A stretch of DNA of 64,000 nt from Pseudomonas kielensis (GTDB lineage Bacteria; Pseudomonadota; Gammaproteobacteria; Pseudomonadales; Pseudomonadaceae): the NCBI RefSeq assembly GCF_014236655.1, contig NZ_JACMYG010000024.1:28761-92760 (forward strand), in the 5' to 3' direction. The notes below the pieces were generated by a model. The model saw only the letters and a list, made by a program, of their open reading frames with translations, did no database searches and had not been told where the DNA came from. The translations under genes and the position numbers were made by a program. Within the stretch, counting starts at the first letter, position 1. Every line of letters begins with the position of its first letter. This document shows positions 61,152 to 64,000 of this stretch, one piece after another.

Positions 61152-61457
61152 ATGGACGTCCACTGCCACACCCTCGAAGAAGTGCGCACCCAGATCGATC
61201 GCCTGGACCGGCAGATCGTCACGCTGCTGGCCGAACGGGGCGCCTATGTGGCGCAGGCGGCCCGCTTCAAGAAAGACGTTGATGCGGTCAAGGCGCCGCA
61301 ACGGGTGGAACAGGTCATCGCCAAGGTGCGCGCGTTATCCGAACAAGTCGGCGCCCACCCCGGGGTGACCGAACAGGTGTACCGGGCCATGATCGCCGCG
61401 TTCATCGACCAGGAACTGACCGAGCACCGTCGCTTGGCGGGCGGTCCAACGGAATAA
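61152..61457 (+). CDS. AroQ-type chorismate mutase
   Basis: A 101-residue all-helical protein, a stand-alone AroQ/PchB-type domain: LEEVRTQIDRLDRQIVTLLAERGAYVAQAARFKKDVDAVKAPQRVEQVIAKVRALSEQVGAHPGVTEQVYRAMIAAFIDQELTEH. The active-site positions expected are visible (Arg in EVRTQIDRLDRQI, Lys in ARFKKD, Arg/Glu in the RVEQVI and QELTE helices). Chorismate to prephenate is the likely reaction; isochorismate-pyruvate lyase activity as in PchB cannot be ruled out. There is no signal peptide. It stands alone, 59 bases after the Lnb-type gene. Confidence 0.82.
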   Translation: MDVHCHTLEEVRTQIDRLDRQIVTLLAERGAYVAQAARFKKDVDAVKAPQRVEQVIAKVRALSEQVGAHPGVTEQVYRAMIAAFIDQELTEHRRLAGGPTE

Positions 61458-61539
61458 TCACAGGCTTTTCACAGATCCCTGACTGCGCCGGATACAGACT
61501 CTGCCGATCTACCGTTAAACACGGGCGCGGGAGTCTGGA

Positions 61540-61884
61540 ATGTGGCGTGGTGCAGTGGTGCTTGGGTTGCTGTGGATGGTCGCGGGCTGTCAGTCGACTC
61601 ACCAGGAGTTGCTCGCCAGAGGTTATCCGCCGGCCTACGCCGATGGCTTCGATGATGGTTGCAGCAGCGGTCGGCAGGCAGCCGGGGCGATCAGCGGGGA
61701 GTTTCGCAAAGATGTGCCGCGCTACCTAAAACAGCCACCCTACGCCGAAGGCTGGAGTGATGGCTTTCGCCAGTGCCAGGCCATGCGTGAAAGCCAGGAG
61801 CGTGACAGCCACCAGAACGAACGGGATCGGGCCTGGCAGCAAGAGAAAGATCGCGACACGGCGCGGGCTTATCGCTCGCCGTAG
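61540..61884 (+). CDS. small lipoprotein, hypothetical
   Basis: A 114-residue protein with a lipoprotein-type signal MWRGAVVLGLLWMVAGC and lipobox VAGC. The mature part has GYPPAYADGFDDGCSSGRQAAGAI and YAEGWSDGFRQCQA, two copies of a Y-A-(D/E)-G-(F/W)-x-D-G motif, then a charged coiled-coil-prone tail rich in Glu, Arg and Gln. I do not recognise the function. The pairing of D-G motifs suggests a duplicated repeat. Confidence 0.75.
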   Translation: MWRGAVVLGLLWMVAGCQSTHQELLARGYPPAYADGFDDGCSSGRQAAGAISGEFRKDVPRYLKQPPYAEGWSDGFRQCQAMRESQERDSHQNERDRAWQQEKDRDTARAYRSP

Positions 61885-61955
61885 GTCGCTTTTGAACAAC
61901 CCGGGAAACTAAAAGCCTGCGAGCATGGCCTAAACCCCATACAGGGAGAACCGCC

Positions 61956-62450
61956 ATGAGCCGCGCTTTCGTCAATGAAGATAACGCCGCCGCCCAAGCC
62001 GACCAGCCCGTCGAGCGTCAGGTCAGCAGCCAGCCCAACTACGTCACCCCCGATGGCCTGAGCCAGTTGCAGGACAAGGTCGGCGAACTGCAGGCCCAGC
62101 ACAGCGCGCAGTCGGCCCTCGGTGAGCAAGCCGACCCGCAACGCCTGGCGGATCTGCAGCGCGACCTGCGTTACTACCTCCAGCGCCTGCAAAGCGCCCA
62201 GGTCGTGCCCCCGGCCACCTCGACCCACAAGGTGCAGATCGGCAGCTGGGTGACCTACGCCGATGAGCAAGGCAACGAGCGCCGGGTGCAACTGGTCGGT
62301 GAAGACCAGGCCGTTGCCGCCCAGGGCCTGATCAACTGGAGCTCACCACTGGGCCGGGCACTGTTGGGCGCTCAACTCAATGATGAAGTGCTCTGGCAAC
62401 GACCTGCCGGTGATCAACTGATCGAAGTGATCCGCATCGAAGCCGCTTAA
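61956..62450 (+). CDS. GreA/GreB-family elongation factor-like protein
   Basis: A 164-residue protein. The N-terminal part (about 1-75) is a helical coiled coil (YVTPDGLSQLQDKVGELQAQHSAQ...LADLQRDLRYYLQRLQSAQVV). The C-terminal FKBP-like GreA/B domain (VQIGSWVTYADEQGNERRVQLVGEDQAV...SSPLGRALLGAQLNDEV) matches the Gre/Rnk pattern. Gre factors rescue backtracked RNA polymerase. The helical arm here is shorter than in GreA, so it may be a Gre-like regulator instead. It ends 4 bases inside the gdhA stop region (convergent overlap). Confidence 0.83.
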   Translation: MSRAFVNEDNAAAQADQPVERQVSSQPNYVTPDGLSQLQDKVGELQAQHSAQSALGEQADPQRLADLQRDLRYYLQRLQSAQVVPPATSTHKVQIGSWVTYADEQGNERRVQLVGEDQAVAAQGLINWSSPLGRALLGAQLNDEVLWQRPAGDQLIEVIRIEAA

Positions 62451-63784
62451 ACCACGCCTTGGGCCAGCATCGCGTCAGCCACTTTGACGAAGCCGGCGAT
62501 GTTCGCGCCCTTGACGTAGTTGATCCGCCCATTCTCCTCGCCGTAGTGCACGCACGCGTGGTGGATCGACTGCATGATGTTGTGCAACTTGCTGTCGACT
62601 TCACCGGCGGTCCACAACAGGCGCATGGCGTTCTGCGACATTTCCAGGCCGCTGACCGCGACACCGCCAGCATTCGACGCCTTGCCCGGGGCGAACAGGA
62701 TCCCGGCCTCGATGAAGATATCCACAGCCGCCAGGGTCGTTGGCATGTTCGCCCCTTCGGCGACACAGATGCAGCCATTGCGCAGCAACGTGCCGGCAGC
62801 CTCGGCGTCTAGTTCGTTCTGCGTGGCACACGGCAGCGCGATGTCGCACGGCAGGTCCCACGGACTTTGTCCGGCACGAAACTCCAGGGCGAACCGGGTG
62901 GCCAGTTCGCTGATGCGGCCGCGCTTGACGTTCTTCAGCTCCAGCAGCGCCGACCACTGCTCCTCGCTCAGCCCGCCCTCGCAGTACAACGTGCCTTCGG
63001 AATCGGAGAGGGAAATCACCTGGCCGCCCAGGTCCATGACCTTGCGCGCCGCGTACTGCGCGACGTTGCCGGAGCCGGAGATTGCCACGCGCTTGCCTTG
63101 CACCTTTTCACCGCGGCGCTTGAGCATTTCCTCGGCGAAGTACACGCAGCCAAAGCCGGTGGCCTCCGGGCGAATCAGGCTGCCGCCATAGCTCATGCCC
63201 TTGCCGGTCAGCACGCTGGTGAACTGGTTGCTCAGGCGCTTGTATTGGCCGAACAGGAAGCCGATCTCCCGCGCGCCCACGCCGATGTCGCCGGCCGGAA
63301 CGTCAACGTCCGAGCCGATATGGCGATACAGCTCGCTCATGAAGGCCTGGCAGAAGCGCATCACTTCGGCGTCGCTCTTGCCTTTGGGATCGAAGTCCGA
63401 CCCACCCTTGCCACCGCCCATCGGCAGTGACGTCAGGGAGTTCTTGAACGTTTGCTCGAAGGCCAGGAACTTCAGCACGCCCATGTTCACCGACGGATGG
63501 AAACGCAAGCCGCCCTTGTACGGGCCGATGGCGCTGTTCATCTGGATCCGGAAACCGCGATTGACCTGCACCGCCCCCTGATCGTCGACCCAGGAAACCC
63601 GGAACACCACCGCCCGCTCCGGCTCACAGATGCGCTCCAGGATGCCGGAGGTCAGGTAGTGGGGATTGGCTTCGAGAAAGGGCCACAGGCTGCGCAGGAC
63701 TTCTTCGACGGCCTGATGGAATTCAGGCTGGTCAGGGTCACGTTTTTTCAGGCGCGCAAGAAAGGATTCGACGGATTCGATCAT
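62447..63784 (-). CDS. gdhA: NADP-specific glutamate dehydrogenase
   Basis: GdhA aminates 2-oxoglutarate with ammonia and NADPH, the low-affinity route of nitrogen assimilation. The 445-residue length is normal for the hexameric type. Seen: GGLRFHPSVNMGVLKFLAFEQTFKNSLTSLPMGGGKGGSDFDPKGKS (about 90-136) with the catalytic Lys in PMGGGKGG, VPAGDIGVGAREIGFLFGQYKR with the catalytic Asp (about 162), and the nucleotide-binding GSGNVAQYAARKVMDLGGQVI (about 237). The start ATG precedes ESVESFLARLKKRD. Confidence 0.97.
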   Translation of the reverse strand: MIESVESFLARLKKRDPDQPEFHQAVEEVLRSLWPFLEANPHYLTSGILERICEPERAVVFRVSWVDDQGAVQVNRGFRIQMNSAIGPYKGGLRFHPSVNMGVLKFLAFEQTFKNSLTSLPMGGGKGGSDFDPKGKSDAEVMRFCQAFMSELYRHIGSDVDVPAGDIGVGAREIGFLFGQYKRLSNQFTSVLTGKGMSYGGSLIRPEATGFGCVYFAEEMLKRRGEKVQGKRVAISGSGNVAQYAARKVMDLGGQVISLSDSEGTLYCEGGLSEEQWSALLELKNVKRGRISELATRFALEFRAGQSPWDLPCDIALPCATQNELDAEAAGTLLRNGCICVAEGANMPTTLAAVDIFIEAGILFAPGKASNAGGVAVSGLEMSQNAMRLLWTAGEVDSKLHNIMQSIHHACVHYGEENGRINYVKGANIAGFVKVADAMLAQGVV

Positions 63785-64000
63785 GGAAAAGTCTCGGCAA
63801 ATTTATTGTCGTTGGAAGAGATTGAGCCGGACTGTAACAAACGAACGGAGCACCGGAACAGCGCAAAATGTCGCAGTTATGAAATTAAATGGTGCAATGG
63901 ATATAACTTAATCCAATTTTTGCGCCGTTTGTGCACAGAAACAGGGAGCCAAGATCAGCGTTTCGCACCATCACTGACAGCCGCCCTGACAAACCGGACG
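63785..64000. other. AT-rich region upstream of gdhA, no gene seen
   Basis: No coding region is supported. It contains TGGAT-ATAACTTA-ATCCA (63898-63915), an 18-bp inverted repeat in AT-rich sequence about 115 bases before the gdhA start on the minus strand, a possible operator. No NtrC-type site of correct spacing was found. Confidence 0.35.

Noticed and set aside
63785..64000. NtrC site at gdhA
   Set aside because: TGCGCC...TGTGCA looks similar but is 15 bp, not the 17-bp TGCAC-N7-GTGCA spacing.

Overview
The window is a stretch of chromosome from a Pseudomonas of the fluorescens group. The evidence is gene order and protein character: panBC-pgi-acs, pilA/pilCD-coaE-yacG, clpB-pgeF-rluD-bamD, ispH-fkpB-lspA-ileS-ribF-murJ/rpsT, proB-obgE-rpmA-rplU/ispB and fklB...gdhA follow, with gaps, the backbone order I remember from P. 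aeruginosa PAO1 (about PA4729-PA4733 and PA4525-PA4588). Coding is G+C-rich, and many intergenic gaps carry the REP/REPIN palindromes typical of the fluorescens group. No integrase, transposase, phage gene or CRISPR array was seen.

Layout. 1-7160: pantothenate synthesis (panB end, panC), pgi, acs, an MpaB-family oxygenase and an RlmI-like methyltransferase. 7254-10731: a 982-residue DUF748 protein and a BON-domain protein. 10925-14487: type IV pilus genes pilA, pilC, pilD, then coaE and yacG. 14484-15919: small conserved genes and a CbiM-like permease. 15914-22851: an accessory block with a benzoate transport operon (benK-benE-benF) and an autotransporter. 22978-25727: DUF1780, MOSC, DUF3094 and ndh. 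25796-26368: a tRNA operon (Asn-Pro-Lys-Pro) with its promoter and two terminators. 26552-32460: clpB, pgeF, rluD, bamD and a PP0621-type protein. 32522-37609: a PilR-like regulator without a receiver domain, thiO and minor pilin genes. 37586-50697: mostly housekeeping genes for isoprenoids, lipoprotein processing, translation, cell wall and proline. 50811-63784: small conserved proteins, two PPIases, a LonB-like protease, a large lipoprotein, a DUF4105/Lnb-type protein, a chorismate mutase, a GreA/GreB-like factor and gdhA.

The most notable signal is the type IV pilus system. Compared with PAO1, pilB is absent between pilA and pilC, pilS and the receiver domain of pilR are absent after bamD, and pilY1/pilY2 are absent from the minor pilin operon. 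Even so, pilA keeps a good sigma-54 -24/-12 promoter with a TGACA-N5-TGTCA site upstream. This looks like a pared-down or rewired system controlled by a phosphorylation-independent activator.

The second notable signal is upstream of benK: two XylS/BenR-type boxes (TGCA-N6-GGATA) in direct repeat at 21-bp spacing. They tie a transport-only ben operon to benzoate control although benRABCD is not in the window. Other readable regulation includes a sigma-32 promoter at clpB, a Fur-like box before an 85-residue protein, stringent-type promoters at the tRNA operon and rplU, and an 85-bp inverted-repeat element between rpmA and obgE that resembles a MITE.
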